Of a DNA stretch of 64,000 nucleotides, positions 45,063 through 55,078 are shown in pieces; the stretch's first letter is position 1, and every line of letters starts with the position of its first letter. Position numbers and translations under genes: made by a program. Source of the stretch: Dipteris shenzhenensis (Eukaryota > Polypodiophyta > Polypodiopsida > Gleicheniales). Below the pieces are notes generated by a model, which was not told the DNA's origin, searched no databases, and saw only the letters and a list, made by a program, of their open reading frames with translations. The stretch lies in NCBI GenBank assembly GCA_047967505.1, contig CM106539.1. The stretch is one strand, 5' to 3'.

Positions 45063-46680
45063 ATTCTATTTGCGAGGCTGCGCCACTCGAACAAGCGCTT
45101 GCGAGGATATGGCTTCTTCTAATTCTCAAAGATCCATAACAGTGTTGGAGATCAAGATTAATTGTGTTTGATCTCCATGCCATTTTTTCAAAATTCTGCC
45201 CTGCCATCTTAGATATCTGCCTTGAATGCACTGTTAAATCTTTGGTACATTCCTTTGAGGGCCAATGCGGGAGGTTGAGAATTGTCCACCGCGCATTGTT
45301 TCTCAATGCGGACGGGATGAGAGTGGGATTCTTGCATGTGCATGCACATAACAAGATTTTTGGCATACTACAAATGACTACTTTGCAACAAGGTTTCCTA
45401 TCGATTCTATCAGTCTTCTTGGCATCGCAGCAGTAAAGAAGTGCTTGATTTGCAGAATGTGATTTATTATGCCTACGTCCGTCCGCATCTTGTAACGTTC
45501 ATAAGCCTTAAGATTCAAGTTACATATATCTATAGAGAAGCCTGGCACAGGCGCACATCTAAGGGGAATGGGAATATATATTTTGGTAGAAATTTGCTAA
45601 TACAACTATTACAGAAAGCACTCATGATGCCCAATGCTTGGCATGACTAGTCTTCCATGAGCGAAACATGTGTAAGCAAAGATCAAGGAGTTTGGTCACT
45701 TCCACATGACTTGATCATCATGTGTTTCATGCTCCTGTGAGCCTGAGAGATTTGGTCTGGCTGCAAGTGTTGAAATGAGTGTATGACTTCTCTCGGCAGT
45801 TTCTCATTGCAGTAGGACAAATAGCTCTGGGCTGCCACGTGGCAAAACCATGCAGGCCCCCCTTTTTGGAAAGAAAGGCCAAGGATTTCATTCATCAAGC
45901 TGCAATCAAAGTGTTGGCTTTGGTGTGGCCTTGGATCCCCTGTGTCTTCATCTTAATATGTGTTTCTTTTTTGTCTTTTAGCCAATACTCTCGTCATTAT
46001 AAAAAAATAAAGAATTCACCTGATTTTAGATGGACTGGGAGCAAGCACTCACGCAACTTCCCTCCCTCCAACACTTCTTCATCTAATAACGAAAATATTG
46101 GCATCCATTTTGCTCTTCTTGGTTCACTGGACACCTAAGAATTGGCAAAAATTTAGGTGATAATTTCATTCCATGGATGTTCCTACACCCTAACATCTGC
46201 CTCTCCAACAAAGCCAGTGGTTCTTCTAGAGATCCAAGCACCACTAGTGGCGGTTGCACACTGCTACTCCCGGGTAATAGCAACAACTAGACACCAATCG
46301 CCAAGAACAAAAGAAACCTTTCCGACATGCCAGGTTTGCTACACCCCAACCATAGTTGAAGTGGGATACAACCGTAATTCAGCTAAGCTCGATGGATCTT
46401 CAAGATAGTTGTGCTGATATTCTCCTCAAGCTCCATTAATTGATAGCATTAATAAAAGCTAGGTTTTGCAAGTCCTCTGCCAAATTTGAATTTTAGCACC
46501 CTCATGTGCTTTGCTCATTTTCTATTTGTGGGCCCAGGTTAACATGGGAGTTGTTGGGCTTTACGACCAATATGAAAAAATACGATTACGGCTATTGACA
46601 TCCAGATAATATGCCAGTATCTTATCCATTCGTGAGAGTTATTCTCAGTGCTTATATTCTCAGCATTTATATTTTTGTGT
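45063..46680. other. Intergenic DNA, nothing assignable
   Basis: Several 60-120 residue open frames on both strands (for example 45164-45436, 45779-46138) with no motif or repeated structure. Confidence 0.25.
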
Positions 46681-46684
46681 CAAA

Positions 46685-46828
46685 ATGCATGAATTGAAAA
46701 ATGCCATTAAACATAGTAAATGCGAGCAACTTTGAGGAAAATATACAAGATGGATAGCAATCCATTTACATCATGTGCAAGATGCTAGAATGTTATATGC
46801 TTGTTGGAGGGAGGAAGCTATTGCGATA
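46685..46828 (+). pseudogene. Fragment of the HTHEDIDQ-family gene
   Basis: Matches 24400-24540 closely (ELKNAIKHSKCEQ, IHLHHVQDARMLYACWREEA). It is cut off at both sides, on the right by LTR-like sequence, with an internal stop at about 46732. A second, independent copy of the family in the window. Confidence 0.8.
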
Positions 46829-46837
46829 TGGGAGTTG

Positions 46838-47172
46838 ATATATGTGAAAAAATGTGGCCAAGCGTTATCACACACAATTGAGAGTGCGTAATCACCTAGC
46901 CCACATGGGAGACTCTTCCACACACACCATGCATGTGGGAGGATGCATTTATTGGGAGAGACCCTCTCTCTTGGCTATAAAAGGAGGGGGCTATTCCTTG
47001 ATGAGACATGCTCATTCTTTGTAAAGCCACCTGAACCTAAGTATAAGTCAAAAGCTTTCGTTTGTGTATAAATTTAATAAAGAATTTTCCTTATGTAAAG
47101 ATCCATCAACATCAACTGGATCCATTGGCATCTCAAACCCTGCAAGTGTCTACTGGTTCATCGCTTAAGGTA
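46838..47172 (+). repeat. LTR-like sequence with TATA and poly(A) signals
   Basis: Contains ggctataaaaggagg (TATA, about 46973) and aataaag (about 47078), and is followed at 47175 by a degenerate primer binding site. The left edge is approximate. No matching second LTR was found, so it may be a solo or truncated element. Confidence 0.5.
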
Positions 47173-47174
47173 AG

Positions 47175-47190
47175 TGGTATTAGATTGGGA
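47175..47190 (+). other. Degenerate primer binding site
   Basis: tggtattagattggga resembles TGGTATCAGAGCTTGG (initiator Met tRNA) with three or four changes, right after the LTR-like sequence. Confidence 0.4.
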
Positions 47191-48038
47191 TAGAAGGAAA
47201 TTTAGTATAGTTTCCTTACAACCACCGCATAGTTATTAAAGCTATCATAGTTCTAAAGCACCACCTAGCAAGTACTTCAATTTCCCCCTTCCCTTTCTTT
47301 CAAATAAAGCATGGTCCTCTTCCCTTGATGTCTCCATCTTTACATTCCTCCTCCCATCATGTACATGCTTCTCTTCCCCCTCTCCCTTTCCCCTTGTGCC
47401 ATAGTTTCCCTCTTCATTCCCTCCCCTTCTAATCCCTTTTCCTTTCCCATGATAACGTTTCGCCCTCACGTTCTCCTTTCCTCTATGGCCCTTGAGCGTC
47501 ACCATACCTATCCTCTAGCCTCTTGTCTTGATTTCTTTTCTGGCTAATAGAAATGGTGTGGCTACTGGGATTGAAATCTCCATGGCTAGTGGTATAAAAT
47601 TTGTTACTCCTACGACTGGGTGCAGCTCTGCGGCCTCTTCCATGCACAGTTCTCTACTTTTGCACCTCCAAACTGTGTGCATTCCCTGTCTCTATGGCTA
47701 CAAAACCTCCCTGCTTCTGCACTTCTAGTCTGCCTACTTTCTGCTCACGGTTCCTAGGTGTATTCTAGCTGGCGAATCTTCTGCTCGTACCGGTTGCATC
47801 TATAGAATTGTAACATTTGTGCTCCCTCTGAGCTCCTGCACGCGCATTCGTGCGTCCACTGTGTAACCCGCGTGCATCGTGGATAGATCGCGAAGATTTT
47901 TTGGGCTCCTACATCTTCTAGTCACGGACAATTTTTCTGGGTTTTTGCAAAATTGTAACAGATCCCGCGCCCCCCCTCTCTTGTTTTCTTATTCTTCTCT
48001 TTCTCTTTCTCCTCTCCTCTCCTCTCTTTTTATTAAAA
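47191..48038. other. Pyrimidine-rich intergenic DNA
   Basis: ctttcctctccc-type runs near 47280-47480 and 47990-48030; open frames here are composition-driven. Confidence 0.3.
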
Positions 48039-48100
48039 AGTGAAATTTGAACCCAAGACCTCCCCCTTCACAAAAGGGAGACTTATCATTAGGCTAGCAA
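48039..48100 (-). mobile_element. tRNA-like SINE head
   Basis: On the minus strand, tagcctaatgataagtctcc (A-box-like) is followed about 34 bases later by gggttcaaatttcac (B-box, GGTTCAA). The arm in between (cttttgtgaagg) fits a tRNA-type fold. The variable parts and lack of a complete acceptor stem argue for a tRNA-derived SINE head rather than a tRNA gene. Confidence 0.4.
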
Positions 48101-48201
48101 GTAGGAAGTGATGAAAATGTAATGATTTTTACTTATATATTGAAATCTCGAGAACTGTAACTCTCTAACCGTGGAGAGTTTCCTCTTGCTGTAAAAAGAA
48201 A

Positions 48202-48639
48202 ATGTATTTCATTTCATGTGCTCTATTCACATCTCCTACTAGATCGCTGATTCGAAACTTTTCCAAGTTCACTTCACGGACGCACGCCACACGAGGAGGG
48301 TGGATATTTATGTCACTTCTCGACGAGTTTAAGGATTTGGTGCCTGGTCCTCTGTGCCTTACGGCTACCAATGTGCGAGATCTCTTTCTTGATCTTCATG
48401 TCGATCTGCAACAACTGATTATACAGTGCATTGCTCAAGGAGACGATGGGTGGGATGATACACCGTGGATGATTCAAGGTGAAGAACTAGTAATACACTG
48501 GGAGAACTTTGATTTTAATTCTACTCATTGTGCAGTGATCGAGCTACTTGCTGCTTTGGAGGTAATTAAAAGGGTGTCCTTCGAAGAAGGGTGGGATGCT
48601 CCCCAAGCTTGGGGGGAGATTTGGTGCATATCTAGTTAA
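48202..48639 (+). CDS. Hypothetical 145-residue frame
   Basis: Open from ATG 48202 to TAA 48637-48639. The product includes LLDEFKDLVPGPLCLTATNV, LHVDLQQLIIQCIAQGDDGW and HWENFDFNSTHCAVIELLAA, acidic and ordinary in composition. No family recognised. It precedes a gypsy RNase H remnant on the same strand and could be part of that element. Confidence 0.3.
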   Translation: MYFISCALFTSPTRSLIRNFSKFTSRTHATRGGWIFMSLLDEFKDLVPGPLCLTATNVRDLFLDLHVDLQQLIIQCIAQGDDGWDDTPWMIQGEELVIHWENFDFNSTHCAVIELLAALEVIKRVSFEEGWDAPQAWGEIWCISS

Positions 48640-48708
48640 TTCTTGTGGATAAGCTCATCTTGAATAGTTTATTCTCAATCTCACTATAAAGGTTTCTAGG
48701 GCTCAGCT

Positions 48709-49130
48709 ATGGTTGGTAATGTTTCAACCAAGGAACCCTTTGTACCTAATCAACCCTTTGTGCCTCATTTTGAGCTTCAAGTTGTAATTCTTTTTGGACT
48801 AAAGATAAACTATCAACAAAGGATTGCAAGTCTATTTGGTGATGAACGTTTGGCTCAAGTATTGAGTTCTCCCCACCCTCTCCTTCTACCTATCTTAGAC
48901 TACCGAGAAACTTGGGATGTCTGGATTTTAGTCTTGGTGTGATGACATCTTGGATCCTTCAATTTGATGGAGCTTACAAACCTTCGACCAAGGCTGCTGG
49001 CATGGGTGTGAAGCTCACTTCACATCACGTCAAGTAACTTGAGGTGCAAGGAGATTCCCAACTAGTGTGTGAACAAGTTAGTGGAAGGTGGAAGGTGCGG
49101 AGCAAAGGCTTGGTTCCACAACATCAACTA
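48709..49130 (+). pseudogene. Ty3/gypsy RNase H remnant
   Basis: WILQFDGAYKPSTKAAGMGV (about 48955-49010) and LEVQGDSQLVCEQVSGRWKV (about 49039-49095) are the first and third motifs of gypsy/plant RNase H-like domains (W.L.FDGA......G.G and L.V.GDS.LV..QV.G.W). The middle segment is deleted and a TAA lies at about 49036. It ends abruptly where the copia element begins on the opposite strand. Confidence 0.7.
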
Positions 49131-50200
49131 TGCAATGTCGGTACACCTGTATGAATCCCCGAATCTCCCACTAGTCGATCAAGCCATATAGCCTCCTTGC
49201 AACCCTCTGTGGCTGCAACATACTCAGCCTCTGTGGTAGACAAAGCAATGCACTTCTGTGCACTAGACATCCACGACACTGCACCACTTGCAAAGATGAA
49301 CACATAACCAGAAGTGGATCTCCTACTATCCACATGCCCTGCATAGTCTGAATCTATGTACCCAAGTACACGCATGTCTCCTTTACCAAAGCAGATGCAC
49401 ATCTCCTTGGTACCCTTCATGTACCTCATGATGCACTTAATTGCCTCCCAATGACTCTTTCCTGGATTAGCCATATACCGGCTAACAACTCCCACTGCAA
49501 ATGCAATGTCTGGTCTAGTAGCTATCATAGCATACATAAGACTCCCAACTGCTGATGCATAAGGAACCTTGGCCATCATGGCCCTTTCCTCATCTGATTT
49601 GGGACTATCTGTATGACTCAGTTTCACATATGGAGGTAATGGAGTACTCACTGCCTTCCCCCCCTCCATATTGAAATGCTGCAATACTTTTGTAAAATAC
49701 TCTTTTTGTGAAAGCCAAAGGAGTTTCCTACTCCAATCATGCATGATGCACATACCAAGAATATGACCTGCAAGTCCCAAATCCTTCATATCAAAGGCCT
49801 CATGCAACTTGGCCTTTAATGCATCTAGCTCATAAGTATTCTTGCTAGCCAATAGCATATCATCCACGTATAGTGCCAAGATTATCAGGCTATTATCCTT
49901 AGCCCTTTTAGCGTAGAGGCAGTGATCAATTTCACTCCTTCTAAAACCCTGGGACCGAATGAAAGCATCAAACTTCTGATACCATTCTCTAGGCACTTGC
50001 TTAAGACCATAGAGACTCTTCTTCAGCTTGCAAACTAAATGCTCTTTGTCCTTTTCTTCAAAGCCTTCCGGCTGCACCATGTAAATTTCCTCATGCAAAT
50101 CCCCATGCATAAGCTCCATATCCTCTATTGCCACAAGTCCAAGTACACATCTAAGTGTGGTCATCTTCACAACTAGAGAGAATATCTCATCAAAGTCCAC
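49124..50200 (-). pseudogene. Copia reverse transcriptase and RNase H part
   Basis: DLHEEIYMVQPEGFEEKDKE, SLYGLKQVPREWYQKFDAFI and LALYVDDMLLAS (the YVDD active site) are copia RT motifs. RNase H begins with LGYIDSDYAGHVDSRRSTSG and ALSTTEAEYVAATEGCKEAI, keeping the first two acidic positions. The reading ends at the truncation point. In an intact element this copies RNA into DNA and removes the RNA strand. Confidence 0.9.
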
Positions 50201-50935
50201 ATCCTTCTCTTACTTGAACCCTTTAGCAACCAAACGGGCCTTGTACTTTAGGCACATCATCACTTGTGACCTTTATCTTGTAGACCCATTTACATGGCAA
50301 TGCTTTCTTTCCATTTGGCAAAGAAACCAAGTCCTAAGTCTTATTCTTTATGAGTGAACTCATCTCTGATTGCATAGCATACTCCCACTTGCGCTGATTC
50401 TTGCACATCATATCCTCTGATTGCAAGAATAGCATACTCCCACTTGCGCTGATTCTTGCACATCACATCTCTGATTGCATAGCATACTCCCACTTGGGCT
50501 GATTCTTGTAGACCATTTACATGGCAATGCTTTCTTTCCATTTGGCAAAAAAACCAAGTCCTAAGTCTTATTCTTTATGAGTGAACTCATCTCTGATTGC
50601 ATAGCATACTCCCACTTGCGCTGATTCTTGCACATCATATCCTCTGTTGCCACTAGTCCAAGCATGGATCTAAGTGTGGTTATCTTCACAACCGGAGAGA
50701 ATATCTCATAAAATTCCACACCCTTCTCTTGCTTGAACCCTTTAGCGACCAAACAGGCCTTGTACCTAGGCATATCATCACCTGTGACCTTCATTTTGTA
50801 GACCCATTTACATGGCAATGCTTTCTTTCCATGTGGCAAAGAAACCAAGTCCCAAGTCTTATTCTTCATAAGTGAACTGATCTCTGATTGCATAGCATAC
50901 TCCCACTTGCGTTGATCCTCACGCATTATAGCCTC
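50125..50935 (-). repeat. ~515-bp tandem duplication in copia RT with extra ~65-bp repeats
   Basis: The block 50125-50418 (tcctctattgccacaagtcc through ttgcacatcatatcctctg) recurs at 50640-50935. Between them the phrase catagcatactcccacttgc-gctgattcttgcacatcat is repeated three more times (about 50376, 50430 and 50476, then 50602). The N-terminal RT segment is thereby present more than once. Confidence 0.9.
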
Positions 50936-51163
50936 TCTGTAGCAAGAAGGCTCCCCGCAATCAGTAACCATCACATAGTCTACCCCTGGAACAAACCTAT
51001 CAGGCGGTCTAGACACTCTAGATGATCTTCTCAAGGGCATTTCAGCTTGTTGTCCCACCTGCATATCAGCCACATTTGGCTCATCATTTCCACCAATAGA
51101 TGATCCATCATCTACCCTTGATTGTATACCTGTGGGAGTACTTGGTGGTACCATTTCTTGCAC
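50561..51163 (-). pseudogene. Copia RT N-terminal part
   Basis: RRSSRVSRPPDRFVPGVDYV and YREAIMREDQRKWEYAMQSE lead into KKALPCKWVYKMKVTGDDMP and YKACLVAKGFKQEKGVEFYE, the standard start of copia RT. The C-terminal end repeats KWEYAMQSEMSSLIKNKT because of the tandem duplication. A stop at about 51180 separates it from integrase. Confidence 0.9.
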
Positions 51164-51184
51164 ATTTGGTGCATGGACAGCTTG

Positions 51185-51793
51185 CTATCTATCAACATAT
51201 GCAGGTGGATTCAGATCCTGGAAAGTAATTCTCCTCATTTCCACATCCCTCATGGGTGCCTTATGCATCTTCTTCTCATTGAAGACCACATCACGGCTGC
51301 ATATGATCTTCTTTGCTTCTGGATCCCAGAGACGATAGCCCATCTCTCCACTTTCACCATAACCCAGAAAGATGCATTTCCTAGACTTAGGATCTAGCTT
51401 CTTTCGAAGCTCTTTTGGCACATGTATATATGCCTCACACCCAAATATATGCAAATGAGAGTAAGAGGGCTTCTTGCCCCTCCATGCCTCTTCAGGAATA
51501 CCACCATCCAAACTCTTACTAGGTGATCTATTGATCACATGTACTACAGTCTTCATTGCCTCAGCCCAAAAACCACCAGAAAGACTTGCATTGGAAAGCA
51601 TGCATTGAAACCTTTCTTGAATGGTGCGGTTCATCTTTTCTGCAACTAGATTTTGCTTTGGAGTACAAGGGGATGTGAGCTCCCTCTTAATCCCACGTGT
51701 ATCACAGAAATGCTGAAAGTCATGAGAGAGATACTCTCCACCATTGTCAGTCCGTAGGCATTTAAGCATTCTAACTAACTGATTCTCAACCAA
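51185..51793 (-). pseudogene. Copia integrase core
   Basis: LRTDNGGEYLSHDFQHFCDT (second catalytic Asp) and CTPKQNLVAEKMNRTIQERF (catalytic Glu) with the expected D,D35E spacing; the first Asp is in the upstream piece (LVHSDVCGPM). The C-terminal GYRLWDPEAKKIICSRDVVF block is present. In frame with its neighbours. Confidence 0.92.
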
Positions 51794-51805
51794 GGCCAGC
51801 CATTT

Positions 51806-52228
51806 CTAAAATACCTGGAACACATCACTCTTCCGAGCTATAGCATAAGCCCACACTTTCCTAGTTGCATCATCAATGAATGTCACATAGTATTCAGCCC
51901 CGGCTAATGACCGTGTAGGCATGGGACCACATACGTCTGAATGCACCAAATCAAGCTTTTCAAATTCTTTCTTTCCCCTTCTTTTATGGGTTGATTTAGT
52001 CTGCTTCCCATAGAGACAATGCTCACAAAATTCAAAATCCGAGAAACTCAAATGCGGTACATAACCCAAACGGCATAAGAGTTTCATTCCATTCTGGCTC
52101 ATGTGCCCCAACCTGCAATGCCACAAAGAAGTGCTTGGCTGCTCGGTTATTGCAACAACATGATCAAATACCCCTGATACATGTAAGGGATACAAAGTCC
52201 CACACTTGGCACCCCTAGCCAAAAGCAT
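51806..52228 (-). pseudogene. Copia GAG-pre-integrase and integrase N terminus
   Basis: LWHCRLGHMSQNGMKLLCRL and FCEHCLYGKQTKSTH form the HHCC zinc-binding domain; DLVHSDVCGPMPTRSLAGAE then YYVTFIDDATRKVW opens the catalytic core. A TAG at about 51801-51803 separates it from the next piece in the same frame. Confidence 0.92.
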
Positions 52229-52252
52229 AGAGCCCTTTTGAATTTTCCAACT

Positions 52253-53491
52253 CTAAAAGCCAAAAGTGGTGTGAAAACCAGCATCATCTAGCTGACCCAC
52301 TGAAATAAGACTCTTGGTTAGCTTAGGCACATGTCTCACATGTTTCAAAACAAATGCAAACACATATGCAAAAGAAAACTTTATGTCACCTGCTCCCACT
52401 ATGTCACATGCATAGTCATTTCCAAGATGCACACAACCTGTCTTTCCACTGTCATAAGTGGAGAACCATTTCCTATGGGGAGTAACATGGAATGAAGCAC
52501 CAGAATCCAAAATCCAATCCTGGGAATATGCATCATCTGAAGTGGTATGCAACTCTGCAGATAAACTAGACATGAAGAGAATGTCATTGTCACTATCATG
52601 GGTGACTGCATTGATCTTCTCGATCTTCACTTTTCCTTTCTCCTCCCTTGGAATCTCTTCCTTTTGATTTGCACCCCAATTTGCATTCTTTTTCTTATCC
52701 TTTTTCTCTCTTTTCAGCTTGTAGCAATCCTTTTTCATATGGCCCTTCTTGCCACAATGGTAACACTCAATGTTCCGTGCCCTGGATTTGCTACGAGACT
52801 TCGCTCTTTCTTGGGACTTCCCCCTGAACTGTGGTCTGCCCCTTTGCACATTTAAGGCTGCATCCTGCTTATTGCCATCCATAGACTTCCATCTAATCTC
52901 CTCGGCCAACAAGTTACCCACAACATCATCAAATTTCAGTACTCCACCAGGTGCAGAGTTACTGACAGTTGTACGGAAGGTATCCCATGAGGATGGCAAT
53001 GAACATAAGAGAAATATTGCCTTAGTCTCCACATTAAAATTATTCTTCTGAGCCTGAAGCTGGCTGAAAATAATATTGAATTCATTCAAGTGAGAAGCAA
53101 TGGAGACCCCTTCCTTCATCTGCAGCTCAAACAATCTCTTCATGAGATAAACTTTATTAGAGGCAGTTTCCTTCTCATAAGTGGCACATAGTTTTTTCCA
53201 TAAATCTTCCGTAGTCTGCTCATTTACTACTGTGAAATAAACTGACTCTGCAAGATGAAGTCTAATAGTAGACTTTGCTAATGCATCCAACTCATTCCAA
53301 TCATCCTTAGACATATTTGCAGGCTTAGCTTCAATCCCTGCCAAGGGTTTAATCTGCTTCTTTTGAATAAGAACATCCCTTATTTGTTCTTTCCATAAAG
53401 AAAAGTTTGTCCCATCAAACTTTTTAATGCTGAAAAACTCCTTTTTAGACATGGAAGAGGATGCCATGATGCAAATGAAACAAAATCCCAA
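52253..53491 (-). pseudogene. Copia gag (UBN2-type) and aspartic protease
   Basis: Start most likely the ATG in MASSSMSKKEFFSIKKF at 53467-53465. FDGTNFSLWKEQIRDVLIQK and LCSLPSSWDTFRTTV are the gag domain; ECYHCGKKGHMKKDCYKLK (about residue 240) is the CCHC knuckle; WILDSGASFHVTPHRKWF (about residue 330) is the protease active site with intact DSGA. Ends at TAG 52253-52255, just inside the next domain, in the same frame as what follows. Confidence 0.92.
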
Positions 53492-53494
53492 ATG

Positions 53495-55060
53495 CTAGTA
53501 CTTGCAAGAGAGAATCACACCAATACCAGGTGCACCCAAATGTGTATGCCACAATAGACTGAGATATCCCCAAAACTCAAAGCTCAAAGCATCAAAAGAT
53601 GCATCTGACTCATGTGCATATACTATGCATCCATATGAGCAAATCTGGCCCAAAAGAAAATGCCAATAAGTGCCAAATGACTCAAGCATAAACATCGTCC
53701 ACTGGCATATGCATCAATAATATCTCATCCAAGAGAGCATAGCACTATCAGTGCATCACCTGCAATGTGTCAAAGCTGTCCCTCAGCATTAAATAGCATC
53801 CATGTGCAAAGCGTCCATAAAAATAGCATCCCACAAGGCGATTTGGGCCTATCAGCGCATCCAATAAGGACCGCAATGCATCCAAATGGCTTATGAATCA
53901 TCCACTGCAACCCAATGCATACCACAAATGAGCGCACACTGCTCAAACTGCAACCAGAGTGGTCTGCATAAGGTATGCTCAAGAAATCATAGTCCCACGG
54001 TAATGACCACTACTGAAAATAGAACCTGAGATGCCTCAAAACATGGGCACCATTGCATAATCGGACTCAGCAAGAAAATTTGCAAATATCTCTCTTCTAC
54101 CAGAACTCCAAAATCCCAACCGATGAGTGAGAAATGGGAGTCAACACTTATCCACTGGCATGTGGCATAAATCTAAGGTTTCAAAACCTTAGAATGAAAA
54201 ATGCATAACAGAGAGACGAAATCGAATACACAGAGATCTATAACTCTGAAAATCCTCCACCGAATTGCATAAGAACTGACAGGTAGGGGTTTTTGGGCAT
54301 TCGGAATGCAATGGGACAGATGGTTTTGGAAACCGTAGTCTCAATCATTGGGTCCAATACACGGACTGAAAAACGTTTTTGAAAACAGAGCTATTTGTAA
54401 ACTCCACCGGAGTGCAAATGATGAGCAACATAGAAGTTTTAGGACCTCCTGAGTCCACCGGAACTGACAGGTCTGCAAATGGTTGCTCTAAACTTGAGTT
54501 CCAACACTCGGGCAAAAAACGCAGAAACTGACACAGTGAGTAAAAAATCCAATGAAATGATCCCAGATTCAAGAATGAAGGTGTTTCCAAGCTCCTGAAG
54601 TGAAGTGGACACCAAAAGCAAGCAATAGTTGCCTCTACAAGTCAATACGGAGTCTCTGTCATTGAACGGAACAGGGACATTAGGGAAAAAGGGAACTCAT
54701 TTTGGGGCCCTGTAAGAAATTCACTATTTTTTGATTTATTTCTCTCCTAAAAGACCTCAAAAATAGTAAAATACGGAAACGTGGCTCAGAACTGTCAGTA
54801 AGGACTACAGAACTGTCAATTCAAAAAGGAATAAGATAATCTTTTGTCTGACTAACACGATTTTGTATTAAATATCCTCTTAGATTTTTTTTTGTTTACC
54901 AAAGATTCCGCATCTCTTTGGCCGACGTGTGCAGGCCTTTCATAAAGAGTCCATCACTGAACTTAGTGATTGCAAGTTTTCAAAATATTCACATGGATAT
55001 CGCCACACTTCCATGATTTATGTTACAAAACGACTATGAGATTGAAAAACAAACTTCACA
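53495..55060. other. Copia 5' leader or flanking DNA
   Basis: No gene. The phrase gaactgacaggt recurs at about 54268 and 54463, with related aactgtca phrases to 54820. I looked for a primer site and an LTR start and could not place them, so it is unclear how far the copia element extends. Confidence 0.35.
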
Positions 55061-55078
55061 ACCTGAGAAGCACAAAAA

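Larger units (their letters stand above)
49131..53491 (-). mobile_element. Ty1/copia gag-pol, single frame, 3'-truncated
   Basis: One minus-strand frame runs gag, protease, GAG-pre-integrase, integrase, RT and the start of RNase H. It is cut within RNase H at about 49124-49131 where gypsy-like sequence abuts, so the 3' LTR is missing. No second LTR or clear primer site was found to the right. Only a few stops and one internal duplication break the frame, so it is younger than the other copies here. Confidence 0.9.

Noticed and set aside
48039-48100. A functional tRNA gene on the minus strand
   Set aside because: A- and B-box-like segments are present but no complete acceptor stem could be drawn.
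52598-53051. Plus-strand frames of 85-93 residues across the copia gag
   Set aside because: They are antisense shadows of a well-supported minus-strand gag with CCHC and protease motifs.
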